A stretch of 64,000 nt of DNA, from contig NC_057769.1 of NCBI RefSeq assembly GCF_010389155.1, forward strand, positions 29,202,735 through 29,266,734, given 5' to 3'. The stretch's first letter is position 1, and each line of letters opens with the position of its first letter. The stretch comes from Erigeron canadensis. Taxonomy: Eukaryota; Streptophyta; Magnoliopsida; Asterales; Asteraceae. Made by a program: the position numbers and the translations under genes. This document shows positions 12,795 through 24,276 of the stretch, one piece after another. Under the pieces are notes generated by a model. The model did no database searches, was not told where the DNA came from, and saw only the letters and a list, made by a program, of their open reading frames with translations.

Positions 12795-13166
12795 TGCGGT
12801 TTACACAACTTGCTAGCCATTCTTTAAAAGAAAAGAAAAAAAAAAAAAAAAAAACTGAAGTCGTGAGACTTGTGGCCCATAAGCCCATTAGATATCTTGG
12901 AGGTTTGGACCAAGCCTATTTAACTTAAATAATTTAAGTACTTGAAAGTTCAAATGAGACTCGATATTTTCTCATATAAATTTCTATGTAGTAAAATGAA
13001 TTAGTGTAAGTGGTAAACTGGTAATACATATCAAAAAATTAATAACAACAATTTTGATTAAAAAAAAAAAATTACATTCACACAAATGCTACATATCTTT
13101 ACAAAATGACTATAGAGGGACAAAAAAGCTATGATGAGGATAGTTCATCGCAAGTGCTAAAGCTTA

Positions 13167-14050
13167 GGGCATGTTTGGTTGGGAGAAATTCAAAGAAGAA
13201 ATGAAATGCGGAGAAATGAAATGATTGAGAAATCTAATAAATTCATGTGTTTGGCAACAACGAAGAATTGGCTTGAGAAAATATGAAAGAAATCAAATCT
13301 TCTGTTTGGCATCACAATGAAATGAAATGAGTTTCATTATTTTATTTTTTTATATATGTTAATTTGAATAAAGGCCATTGATCCAATAAATCAAAACTAT
13401 CACAGCGACAATGCCACAAAAGTGATGATGAAGTAATTAAATGGAGTCCAAATAAAGTTGAAATATTCATTACATATGGATCTGCCATGGGTTTTATTTT
13501 GACAATATATTTGAAGATCATTAATCAAAAGAAGATTAATGCATTAACAAGATTATAGCAATTAGTATTATATTGAAAAAAAATACAAAGTGATTGTTTA
13601 TAATACCTATATGGATGGCAGCAAAGGTGGTGATAACGATTTGGATAAAAATATGGAGGAATAGATAAAGGAAAAACAACAATGATTATAATTAATGGGA
13701 GATGTGAAGAAGGGGCTAGATGAGGGGATTCAATAGCTGAGAGATAGGGTTTTGAAGAATTTGTAATTTGGGAAAGAAAATGTGAATGTGGATGTCACGT
13801 GATGTTAACATTTATACTCTCCCTTTTTTAGCCTTTAGTCAAATTCTCTGTAAATGTACACGGAGAAATTTTGCTTCATAAATATGATTTCTCCCCATTT
13901 CTTCACAATTTAGATGGAAATCAAAATATAAAGAAACTAATTTCTCGAGAGTTTAATTTCTCCGTGTCCTCCAACTCCCTTGGCTTCCAAACAATGGAAA
14001 TTAAAACATTTTCATTTCTCTTGTGCCATTTCCCTTAACCAAACATCCCC
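13167..14050. mobile_element. MITE, 884 bp, defined by empty site in the duplicate block
   Basis: Imperfect terminal inverted repeats begin GGGCATGTTTGGTT and end AACCAAACATCCCC. The duplicate at about 31970-31985 reads straight through AGCTTAAGAGT, so the element is an insertion at TA or TTA. Termini of this form are typical of Tourist-like (PIF/Harbinger) MITEs. No transposase is present. Confidence 0.8.
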
Positions 14051-14094
14051 TAAGAATACAAATATCTGCTACTTGATCAAGCCTATTACTATTA

Positions 14095-14359
14095 CTAGTT
14101 TTAAGACCCGTCTAACGGACGAGCAATTTCAAAACATAAATTTTATAGTTTTCATTTCATAAACTAATACCAATGAATTTCTTTTAATGATGGAAAATAT
14201 ATATAATGAACATATATAAACATTTATAAACTTATTATTTTAAAATATTATAATGTGTAAGATATTATCTAAGTTAATATTGTAAATATTAAAAAAAACT
14301 ATTATTAAATAGGAGAGAGAAACGGGAAACCAAAAAGTTTTATTTAGTTAAATATTAGA
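14095..14359 (-). mobile_element. Short non-autonomous Helitron, 265 bp
   Basis: On the minus strand it begins TCTAATATTTAACTAAATA (14359) and ends with a hairpin CCGTTAGACGG followed by TCTTAAAACTAG (14095), then T. The TC start, 3' hairpin, CTAG end and A|T insertion context are Helitron hallmarks. It is missing from the duplicate block at about 32020. Confidence 0.7.
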
Positions 14360-14790
14360 TATTAGCTTACTAGCAAGAATCATAATATAGATATTTTTAT
14401 TGGAAATGATCATAATATAGATATTCCAATGTTTAGTTTTCTTTGTCGGAGCCAAATAACCCACATAAGTAGTAAGACACCTTTGTGGTTGCTCATAAGA
14501 TGAATGTTTAATCTTTGACTTGGCCTTTATAGGACTTTTCCTCGAATGGTTTCATCTTGGTGGGCTTGGCTTCCCATTCGGCTAGAATAGTGGCGAGCTG
14601 GGAGTGTCGGCCCACAATAGTGGTAGCTTTTGGTTATTGGGCTATCCCGGATAAATGCCTGGGTTTTGTATTTGTTGGTCACTTAAAAAAAAAATATTCT
14701 CGTTGTCCTATATATTATTTTGAATCTCATATAAGTTGTTTTGTTACTTATGGACTTACAATTTTTTGTAAATCGTAAATAATAATACCC

Positions 14791-16332
14791 CCTTTTTTTC
14801 TTTCTTTTTTTAGTTTATATATATATATATACACACTTTTTGTGAAGATTGATTTTCCGGGATTTTTTTATTTGGTTTTAGGGTCTTAGTTTGTTTTATC
14901 TTCATGGGTTGTAAGGATTTGTTTTATCATAAATTAATGAATCACAATTTAATGTCTTTCACATAAGTTTACAAGGCTTTTTTGCTTAATTATGCTGCTT
15001 TAGTGTTTATAGTTCATCGTAGTGAGTACTTTTGTATTAAGATTGAAGCTTTATGTAATATAGGTTAATTTGTCAAGTACTGGATCTTTAGGTGTTGGAA
15101 TTATATGGATTGTACATGATATAATTGTTAAAAGATTAAAGTTTGATGCGATTTCCGTTAAATTTGTAAATGATGATAAAGAGTTTAATGATCAGTTGTC
15201 GAACTTGCTGTTAATTTATTATGAACAAAGGTTATCTTTATTGGTTTAATATGTCCAGGTGTATGTTTTCTTAGCATATGAATATATGATAGGAAGATGA
15301 TATATATATTTGTTTTAGTTGTTATTGTTGGTGTTTTCGTGTGGCCAAGAAAAGCAGCACACATGAATTAGCAGGTTAACAATCAATACTAGGTTACATT
15401 AATTAAGAAGGAGGTGATGGTTTATATAGATATATATATATTATTGATTTGAAAATGTATATGAAATATTTTGATTTTGTTGTTAGATCTTAAAAAGAAT
15501 GAGAAAAAATGAAAGAGATCTTATTGTTAGATCTTAAAAACAAAAGGAAGAAGAAGGAATGAATGTTATAGAGTCACATGGTCCCTGTGGTTTATTTTTA
15601 GTTTATTTGGACGATTTTACCCTCACATGCATGTGAGGGGCTTAACGACTCAAAATGGATGGACGTTTGAAGCAGGGACATCTGGCAATGAAATGGAAAA
15701 GCACAAGGATACTTAGTGATAAAAAAAATCCAGAAACGAAAATGCTAATCGAGCAAATCACAGAGACGATTTGTGATAATTTTTCTTAATTAAATCATTA
15801 TTTGAAGCGGTGGTATTTCAATGTCATAAAAGTCAAAGATTAACATTATATTCTAATCAATTGATAACATAGTTAAATATGAAAGGTAGTTAAACGAAAG
15901 TGATCATACCTCATAAGCGAACTTTTGTAATAAAAAAATTTAAAATATTAGAACTTTCACTAATTTTATGTATGTAAAATCCATGGAATTTTGTAATACA
16001 ACATAAGATTGCAATATAATATCTATAAATTGAATTATAAGTTATCCAAGAACACCACACGGCTACATTTTATATGTTAAGTGGTTCTAAATTGCAGACA
16101 AAAATCATTTAATTGGTCAATCAAAAAGGTTATTCTTCGACCACGTTGTTACCCATTTAAAACTGAACGATATGAACTCGAAAGAAAATGAACCAATTTA
16201 ATTTATTATCTTTTATGGTTTTATATTAATTAATAAATAAGATTACTGATGATTTAATGTGATTTATTCATTTGCGGATTTTGTTTTTTGGATTGTCAAT
16301 TTTGTTTCCTCTTAGTTATATTTATATATGTA
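14791..16332. other. AT-rich intergenic DNA, nothing recognised
   Basis: Long T-rich and TA tracts without a coding frame. A short repeat of AGATCTTATTGTTAGATCTTAAAAA occurs at about 15485-15540. Confidence 0.6.
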
Positions 16333-16346
16333 TCTGCTTGTATATG

Positions 16347-16678
16347 GGACTCTTATTTTGAGAACTCATTTTTTTATAAGAACCATGTTTTTTTCTGTTC
16401 ATTCACATGTGAAACATTATAAAACATATGTTGCAGAAGAAAATTTTTTTCAAAACCTTATATATAGCCGTTTGTTACATGTGAACAGAAAACGTGAACA
16501 AATTCATTCACAAGTTTACAAAAGACTATTTTGAAGGTTTCTTAAAAAAGTTTCTTCTACAACATACATTTTTATATCATTTGACATATGAATGAACAAA
16601 AAAAACATGTGAACAAATATATAATTAAAGAGTTCTCATGGTTCTTATAAAAAAAAATGGTTCTCAAAATAAGGAAAC
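16347..16678. mobile_element. MITE with about 40-bp inverted ends and a perfect 14-bp flanking repeat
   Basis: The left end contains TTATTTTGAGAACTCATTTT and ATAAGAACCATG. The right end carries the inverted equivalents CATGGTTCTTATAA and ATGGTTCTCAAAATAAGG. Both sides are flanked by TCTGCTTGTATATG (16333-16346 and 16679-16692). No coding capacity is present. The superfamily is not assigned because the flanking repeat is longer than the usual 2-10 bp. Confidence 0.75.
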
Positions 16679-16692
16679 TCTGCTTGTATATG

Positions 16693-18301
16693 CATATATA
16701 TATATATATATATAATATATAAGGTTTTGGTGGGATATATATGAAGAAGAGCTCAATCTGCTGGTGTTTTGTTTGTGGATTGGAAAAAAAATAGCTAAAA
16801 ATACTAAAGTAACCTCGTGTGCATTACACATGAGAGGGTTAACGGAGACACACAACGTCTGTTAGAGTGAGGGGTATATAATGATATGAAAAATCACCAT
16901 AGGGGTATATAATGATACGAAAAAACGAGAGGGGTGAAACTTAATAATATTGTTGGTGCATTTTAGGCATTACGGTATATATAAATGTCTCCATTGTTTT
17001 GATAATGTGTAACAATACATATAATGTTTGTAAACTGATATAAAAGCTAATTTAGGCCTACATACGCTGTTTCCGAACCTAAAACGAGAGTTTTGTATAG
17101 CACTTGTCGTAAATGTTTGGCACGACCTCACTTTGGTCGGACGGCCGCTGGGGACGGCCTCAGTGTCCTGCAGCTATATATTTTTATGTCAAGTTTGATT
17201 ATGCATGATATATATTTTTATTATGTATAATATATATATATATAATATAAATTTATATAAAACTCGGTTCAATTGCGGTCTAACCGATCCGACCAGTTCA
17301 ACCAGTAAAATATTCTGAGTCCGGTTCAGTCTCCGATCCGGTTTTCAAAACATTAGTAAAATCTGAAAGGAACATATATAAAGTAAAATCTAAAAAGAAA
17401 AAAAAAGAATCATATTATATAATGTCTTTTAGTTAGTTTTAATATTCACTGAATATCTACTGTAGTTTATAAAAAATAAACAATTATTAAGTTAAATCAA
17501 GTGGTTTGTGTATAATATTAAAAGTTAGAGGTAATTAGTTTCAATCTTGTATTTGGCTTCTTTTTCCTTTTTGCTATTTAAAACTGATTTTCAAAAATAA
17601 AATAAATGTCCATGTAGACAAATGATGACGAGGCAAATGAAGTGTCACATGAGCACTAAAAAATATAGATTTAAATGTCAATATATTTTTAAAAAAATTT
17701 AATTACCAGAAAATGTTACCTAAGCAAAAAACCTAGTTGATACTTAGTTATATTTAGAGAGATGAGGAAAAATATAGGATTAACTAGTAGCGTTACCCAA
17801 GCTTCATCCCGGGAAACATAATGTTACATCTTATACACATGAAAAATACATTTGTTTGTTTATTATTTAAAACACGTATCTTATCGTGTACAAAACGTTG
17901 AATATAGTAATTTATATGATCAGCTCTATGAATAGTCGAAGGAATAAAAAAAAAAGTAAAAGTTCATCATGTAACTATATATGATTAATTGGGGAAAATG
18001 TGATAAAATGGGAAGAAAAGAAAAAAAAACGCATTAAAATTATACTATTATATGTGAAATAAAAAAAGAAAAAAAAATACCTTATGAATATTTTAGAAAG
18101 GTTATATAGTTAACTAAGAATATTTTAGAAAAGATAAATATATAAAAAAGAAATATTGCGTAAATATATATTGATATATTAAAATAATAAAAAAACAGAT
18201 TAAACAAAATTCCCGAAGTCTTTGACAACTCACATTCAATACTGAATTTGCACTAACGAATGAACTACACTTATGTTTCACTTTCCCCGTTTTATACTAA
18301 A
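16693..18301. other. AT-rich intergenic DNA with a CCGGTT-rich patch
   Basis: No gene is seen. At about 17255-17350 short repeats of the type CGGTTCAATTGCGGTC and CCGACCAGTTCAACC suggest an old hAT-like subterminal region, but no ends were found. Confidence 0.5.
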
Positions 18302-18824
18302 TTAGTGTTCAGGCTCGTTCTTTGGACGAATAGTTTCAAGATATATAAATCTTATAATAATTGTGAAATAAAAAGTGTATGACCAATATCATAACTTAAA
18401 AAATGCGAAAGCTAAAGAAAAAAATATATGAAAATTATTCCATATAAATATTAATTCCAGTTCATCCCTTTTGTTTCAACTTTAGTTAAATTGATTCTTT
18501 TTAAATTAGGTTAAAGTGTTAATTGGTGATGGAAAATCAAAAAGTGTAAGTTAATTATTTTTTAATTGGGTTAAAGTGTAAATTATTGATAAAAAACCAA
18601 AAAGTGTTAATTAATTATTTTAGATTGGGTTAAAGTGTAAATTGATGATTAGTTATTTTAGATTGGGATTAAAGTGTAAATTGGTGATGGAAAACCAAAT
18701 GTGTAAATTAATTTAAATAAATATTAAAAAATAGATGATTAATAAAAAGAAAGGATTAGACTCAAGGAGAGGAATTAGGGGTGTCAAGTGTACCATCAAC
18801 CCCCTCTTTTAGTTATATTATAGA
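18302..18824 (-). mobile_element. Non-autonomous Helitron, 523 bp
   Basis: On the minus strand it begins TCTATAATATAACTAAAAG (18824) after an A and ends GAGCCTGAACACTAA (18302) before a T. Inside it carries tandem copies of a roughly 60-bp unit containing TTTTCCATCACCAATTTAC. The 5' end and internal unit match the large Helitron at 35526-41884, so the two are one family. Confidence 0.8.
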
Positions 18825-18887
18825 TAGCAAACACTAACATTAAAGTGTCATAAAAAAAATTTAAAATTCTTTTTAAAAAAAATGATA

Positions 18888-19046
18888 ATACCGGAATGAT
18901 AATCCCAAAAAATACCGGGAATACCGGAAATACCAGCCGATATGAAATAGTGAAAATATCCAAAAAATACCGGGAGTAAAATACCGGAGTACTGTTAAAT
19001 ACCGGTATTACCGGTAATACCGCGGTATATACTGGTATTTAAAACA
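18888..19046. repeat. Cluster of ATACCGG short repeats
   Basis: About ten copies of TACCGG or its complement occur within 160 bp, including the overlapping palindrome ACCGGTATTACCGGT. No coding frame. This looks like the subterminal repeat region of a DNA transposon, but ends are not identified. Confidence 0.6.
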
Positions 19047-19289
19047 ATATTTCCCGCTAAGAATCTTTTATTTCCCTATGTATTCTGCTAATCTGTTAAC
19101 TGACCAAATATTATTTTCCTATTTCTAAAATCATGTTTAATCTAAGATGTTGCACATCTTACGACACAGAACCCCTTAATTTTCCTAGAGATGCCATCGC
19201 GACTCTACTTCCGGCCATTACTACACATGTGAGGTCTCCAGTAAGATCTCAATGATTTAATCCAAGAGAATAAAAAAAATAATAATTTA

Positions 19290-19567
19290 TGTGTGTATGT
19301 AACTTGTCTTCAGCTATTATTGTAAGAAAGAAACTTTGTTTTGGTTCATTGTATGTAAGTACCTGCTAAATTGAACGAATTGTGTAAAAATACTGACGTG
19401 GTGGTCTCTCATTGGGCCACGTATCAGATGTTTGATGGTGCCACGTTAGTATCTGGCTGATTTTTTACACAATTCGTTCAGTTTTGAAACAAACTTACAT
19501 ACAATGAACCAAAACAAAGTTTCTTTCTTACAATAGTAGCTGAAGACAAGTTACATACACACACAAA
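19290..19567. mobile_element. Fold-back MITE with about 120-bp arms
   Basis: The left arm (GTGTGTATGTAACTTGTCTT ... GAACGAATTGTGTAAAAA) is almost perfectly repeated in inverse on the right (TTTTTACACAATTCGTTCA ... AAGACAAGTTACATACACAC). The short loop holds a TGACGTGG/GGCCACGT inverted element. No coding capacity. Confidence 0.85.
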
Positions 19568-20484
19568 TTCTTTTTCCTAAAAAAAACAAGTTAAAATATG
19601 TCTAGTGGTCCAACCCTAAGATCAACGGTGTTCCGGTTTGCCCACCGATTATCGAGTCAACTGGCCGGCAGTTTTCGCGAACGTTTCAACAGCAAAAGAA
19701 TAGAGGGAAATTAACAGCGATATTGAAGGTGATTGTTAACAATTAACGGTGATGCGATATGTTGAGATGCACAAAAATTAATGGTACTGTTGATGGTGGT
19801 TACCAGTGTTGGTGGTTCCAACAGCTTGTATAAGCCGCTTAAGAAGTTGTATGTTGAAGCGGACAGGGGTTGATGCAAACTGCCGTTGGTGGTTTCTGGT
19901 GGTGGTTGAAGATTTATGATATATATGTATATCTATACTACTTTAAAAAAAATATATACCTCATGTTGAAAGTTAAACAGGGGAATTGTCTAAAATACCT
20001 CTCCCCGCAAAAACAACTTTCCCCTTATTTGAAAGTCGTAATGAACCATTTACTGTTTTCGATAATCACTACATGAGACATCTTGTTAATGGTATTTACT
20101 GTACCGCACGGATACCATACTAGTGTTTATGTATATGTATAGAAATTGTACATCTGGCTTAACAGTATTTAAAAAAAAGGAATAAGTAGAGGCTCTGAGT
20201 TGCACGCAATTAATTATTAATGTATATCAATTGAGAAGAAAAATAAAATAAAATAAGAAAGAAGATGATGGAAATTAAAAGAATAAAAAAATAGGAGGTT
20301 GTGAGGAACACGCAAAAACAGACATGACTTTTAAAAATATATATAAGGAATGGGTATTTTGGGAGGTTTTTATTCGAGTGTTAAAAAAATTAAATAATTA
20401 CACTACGAATCTTTATTTTTTAATGAATTGAAGCCAAGTAGCTAACCACCAAGAGGAAATCATTCATACAGGAGTATAATTTTC
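19568..20484. other. Upstream region of the BAHD gene
   Basis: AT-rich and without an ORF of note. It ends at the TATA box of the acyltransferase gene. Confidence 0.6.
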
Positions 20485-20496
20485 CTATATATAATG
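20485..20496 (+). promoter_or_regulatory. TATA box of the BAHD gene
   Basis: CTATATATAATG lies 45-56 bp upstream of the ATG at 20541, a plausible core promoter position with a short 5' UTR. Confidence 0.55.
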
Positions 20497-20540
20497 AGGG
20501 CAAAGGTGCTTTTGTAGATATATAGAGAAACATACAACAA

Positions 20541-22010
20541 ATGGCTGCCACCAATAATCACGGGTTGTTGACATATCTTGAAAGATGTCGAGTCTCAGCA
20601 CCACCAAAAACCGTGGGAGAAAGAACTTTGACACCAACTTTCATGGATTTGCTAAACATATCCGTCCATCCGGTTAACCGAGTTTACTTGTATGAGTTTC
20701 CACATTCTACATCTCATTTCATTAAAACACTTATTCCCAAACTCAAACACTCGTTGTCCATTACTCTTCAACATTTTTTTCCTTATGCAAGTAAATTGGT
20801 CATGTTTCCTAATAATGTCACCAAAAAGCCTGAAATCCGTCATGTTGAGGGTGATTCCATTGCGTTAACATTTGCCGAGTCTAGTCTTGATTTCGTTGAT
20901 CTTGTAGGAGATCATCCTCGAGAGTGTAACAAGTTTCACCTTCTTTTACCTCAATTAGAATGTCCATGTAATGAATATGATCAAAATGATCATGACTACT
21001 TGACAAAATTTCCTATTTTTGCTCTTCAAATTACAATTTTCCCACACTTGGGCATTTCAATTGGTCTCACCACTCACCACATCCTTTGTGATGCAAAAAC
21101 CGCGCAAGATTTCTTAATGGCGTGGACTTCGATAACTAAAAATGGTACGGATGAGGTATACTTAGCCGGTGGATTCTTACCATTTTATGATAGATCATCC
21201 GTTATCAAATACTCTAATACTACCTCTATAGATGAAATTTACATGGCTGATCAACCATGGATCCAAATTCTTGAAAAAATGTACCAACCCCGTCGTTCTG
21301 TTGTAACACAGAATGATAGAGTTGTTGGCACGTTCCACTTGACAAAAACACAAATCAATTTGCTTAAAAAATGGGTCTTGGTTCAACTTCCAGCATTGGA
21401 ATACGTATCATCCTTCATAGTAGGTTGTGCTTATGTGTGGATTTGCATGGCCAAATCACGGAATATCATTGATCTTCTTGGAAAAAAGAAGGATGATGAT
21501 GAGTTCGAAGAAATAGAAGAAGCCTTTTCTTGTCATGCAAATTTGAGGGGTCGTTTGGATCCACCTGTAGTTCCCGAAGGTTATTTTGGAAATTGTGTGG
21601 TGCCATGTATCACCACAGCTAAACGCGCGCTTCTTATAGGAAACAAAGGATTTCCAAAAGCCGTTGAGGTCCTAGTAAAATGTATAACAGATACGGTCAA
21701 GAGTAACAAAGATGTGTTTGAAGATGCGGAGACATGGATGCAGAGGATTACCTCATTGCGTAAACCGGCAATCAGCATGGCAGGATCTCCAAAGTTCAAA
21801 GTTTACGACGTTGATTTCGGATGGGGAAAGCCAAAAAAGCATGAGGGTATAAAAATAAACAGCAATGCGAGTGATGTGATCACAATTGATGCAAGCAGGG
21901 AATCACCACAAGATTTGGAGTTCGGTTTATCCCTTTGTGCTAAGCAGATGTCTGCTTTTATCGGTATATTTGACCACGAAATATCGAGCATCCTATCTCA
22001 TCATCACTAA
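20541..22010 (+). CDS. BAHD acyltransferase, anthocyanin/phenolic-glucoside malonyltransferase type
   Basis: The intact single-exon gene encodes 489 residues, slightly above the usual 430-480 for the family. The catalytic HXXXD motif is H180-I-L-C-D184, with the general-base His at 180. The structural DFGWG motif is at 425-429, and YFGNC at 348-352 marks the clade of anthocyanin and flavonoid/phenolic-glucoside acyltransferases. These cytosolic enzymes move malonyl or hydroxycinnamoyl groups from CoA to sugar hydroxyls. Malonyl-CoA on a flavonoid or phenolic glucoside is the likeliest pair, by inference. The start codon fits the family N-terminus (ERCRVSAPPKTVGE) and a TATA box lies about 50 bp upstream. 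The gene lies inside an 11-kb segment separating two halves of a duplicated block. Confidence 0.95.
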   Translation: MAATNNHGLLTYLERCRVSAPPKTVGERTLTPTFMDLLNISVHPVNRVYLYEFPHSTSHFIKTLIPKLKHSLSITLQHFFPYASKLVMFPNNVTKKPEIRHVEGDSIALTFAESSLDFVDLVGDHPRECNKFHLLLPQLECPCNEYDQNDHDYLTKFPIFALQITIFPHLGISIGLTTHHILCDAKTAQDFLMAWTSITKNGTDEVYLAGGFLPFYDRSSVIKYSNTTSIDEIYMADQPWIQILEKMYQPRRSVVTQNDRVVGTFHLTKTQINLLKKWVLVQLPALEYVSSFIVGCAYVWICMAKSRNIIDLLGKKKDDDEFEEIEEAFSCHANLRGRLDPPVVPEGYFGNCVVPCITTAKRALLIGNKGFPKAVEVLVKCITDTVKSNKDVFEDAETWMQRITSLRKPAISMAGSPKFKVYDVDFGWGKPKKHEGIKINSNASDVITIDASRESPQDLEFGLSLCAKQMSAFIGIFDHEISSILSHHH

Positions 22011-22078
22011 TGATCGAGTTGATGTGGGGATCAATTAATTAATGTATATATGATGATTGTTGGTTGTTAATTTGTTTG

Positions 22079-22106
<28 letters not shown>

Positions 22107-22110
<4 letters not shown>

Positions 22111-22498
22111 CAATCAAATAAGAACAGTTTTAAAATAAGAATGGTGAGAACACTTAAAAAATATCTTTTTGATGCATTAAAAGTCCATAAAACTAACATA
22201 GTGCTTAACTAATTATCATTATTTAAGTGTTTAACAACACGTACATTGATCCGTCAAAATCGAAAAAATCACGTTTTTTGTTTTGTGCATCAATCTTGGA
22301 TGCATATTCATCAAAATGATGCATCCAACAAAAAACGTGATTTTTTCGATTTTGTCAGAACAATGTGTTGTTAAACACTCAAATAATTATAATTAGTTAA
22401 GCACTATGTCAGTTTTATGGACTTTTAATGCATCAAAATGTAGTTTTTAAGTGTTCTTATTTGTTCTCATTTTAATTTCATTCTTATTTGATAGGTAA
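22107..22498. mobile_element. Fold-back MITE, family 1, copy 1
   Basis: Nearly the whole element is an inverted repeat. The arm TGATGCATTAAAAGTCCATA ... TTAAGTGTTTAACAACAC pairs with its complement, and the centre is a hairpin around GGATGCAT. It lies 97 bp past the BAHD stop codon next to a TA tract. Related copies are at 27361, 28045 and 28861. Confidence 0.85.
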
Positions 22499-22726
22499 CC
22501 TCTATATATATATATATATATACTCTGTAGTATGTCAGCTCTCGATTTCAATAAAGGAAATTGCATTGTACTCGTATATAATAAAGAACCACAATGAAAG
22601 GCAACTGGTTTGAGCAGGCTTCCTAAAGTTATAAAATGTAACATTAATATCAATAAGAAAAAATTGGATCGAGTAGTTAAAACCGTGACATATATAGGTT
22701 ATGGGTTTAATCCTTACTACTTAGGT

Positions 22727-22920
22727 GGTGTTTGATAAACATTTAATAAATAATTTGTGACTTAATCAAGAATACTTAATCCATTAAGTCATCAAAAGTG
22801 TTTGTTTTTTTGACTTAATAAACAAAAAATAACGTATTGACTTAATTTATACAGATATTATTTATCCATTCAGTCACTTTATCAATTCAGTCATATGACT
22901 AAAAAACAAACAGGCCTTTA
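22727..22920. mobile_element. Probable small MITE
   Basis: The left end GGTGGTGTTTGATAAAC and the right end AAACAAACAGGCCTTTA are weakly inverted, with GACTTAAT repeated internally. Termini of this style occur in hAT and Tourist MITEs. The flanking duplication is not clear. Confidence 0.4.
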
Positions 22921-23283
22921 GTTTTGCAAGGCCGTATGCCTATTTCTATGTTAAATCCGACCCGAAACAGTCTTTTTATTTTAACTAGGAGTAAAATTGT
23001 ATACATATTAACTATAGATAGGCGATGAAAAAGATACCCAGAAGGCTTCAGGTCGGATCGAGGTCTCATTAGCTGAAGAAGATCCTGGCCAATTCACGTG
23101 GCCCGCTTGACGAATGTCAGCGACCGATCGAAACATCATATACGTACCCACCGACTATCCAAAATGCATTTGTAAATTCTCTCACAAAATAATATACTTT
23201 ATTAAATCTCCAAAATAAAACAATAAATGAAATCAACATACGTACAGTAGAAAATCAACGTTAATCACGTTTCATTATATATA

Positions 23284-24276
23284 TTAATACAAAAAAAAAT
23301 ACAGTGTGATAGCCAAATGTCTTATCCATACGGGCTCCACAATTGGATTTAAAAATTCGTCGAAAGTATATCGAATGACCTCTCTAATGAAAGTGCATGA
23401 AATTTTATGAAGACCCATATAATTTTTATAACTTATCGATGTCCGGTTTTTGAGATAAAAGATTTTGAATGAATTAGACGAATAAAATGATTTATGAATG
23501 AGAGGGAAAATGAGTTGTTGAAATTTGAAAAGAGAGATGAAATGATGAAAAAATGAAAAGTTGAAAAAATTCAACATGAACAAATGCTTTATAATATACG
23601 AGAGCAAGTACCCGCGCGTTGCGGCGGTAAAATGATAAGGGTGATAGTGATAGGTCAAAGGAGGTGATATGTCATAGAGTGTCATAGTCAAATGCCTTAG
23701 CCACACGGGCTCCGTCCTTGGATTTAAAAATTTGTCGAAAATATATCGAATGACATCTCTAATGAAAGAACATGAAATTTTAAGAACACCCATATAATTT
23801 TTATAATTTATCGATGAACGGTTATTGAGATAAAAGATTTTGAAAAAATTAGAGGAATAAAATGATTTATGAAGGAAAGAGAAAGTTGTATGCATTGATG
23901 TATAGTATATCATACATTATCATGTGTACATTGAATGTTAAAAGTTGAAAAGTGAATTTATTTTATAATATAGTATAGAATACTAATATATCATGCTATT
24001 GGACATGAGCAGTAAAAGAAAATTTTTTAAACTATTAGTAGATGAGATGGGTACCCGCGCAATGCGGCGGCGGTGGCTGCAACTGGTGGTGCTAGTGGCG
24101 ATGGTGATATCGATGTGGTTATTAATCTAAAAGTTTTTGACGTAAATAATAGTAATGTAGTTATTTTATGGAGGATATGGAAAATTGTAGGCATTGATGT
24201 ATGCATGAATTATTTTATGTACATTGTTGAAATTGAAAGTTAAAAGTTAAAACCTTATTTGCTTTATAATATAATA
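23284..24276 (-). mobile_element. Tandem small Helitron-like repeats with CCGCCGC...GCGGG ends
   Basis: Three related units lie head to tail on the minus strand. Their 5' parts contain TATTATAAAGCAAATAAGG or variants, and two of them end near ACCGCCGCAACGCGCGGGTA (about 23618-23637) and CCGCCGCATTGCGCGGGTA (about 24051-24070). One starts TCTATACTATATTATAAAA at about 23979. A related copy is at 43365-43720. The 630-base open frame across 23284-23913 arises because two units lie in the same frame; it is not a gene. Confidence 0.55.

Larger units (their letters stand above)
12795..14790 (+). repeat. Segmental duplication, copy 1 left half (block A)
   Basis: This block aligns in order with 31560-32715. 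Shared landmarks include the run before GTCGTGAGACTTGTGGCCCA, ATGACTATAGAGGGACAAAA, CTGCTACTTGATCAAGC and CACAATAGTGGTAGCTTTTGG. Relative to the other copy it carries two insertions, at 13167-14050 and 14095-14359, and lacks the MITE at 32119-32416. No coding function is seen. Confidence 0.85.

Noticed and set aside
23284..23913. 209-codon ORF with internal duplication (minus)
   Set aside because: It spans two tandem Helitron-like repeats, the same sequence occurs without the frame at 43440-43700, and composition is that of AT-rich non-coding DNA.
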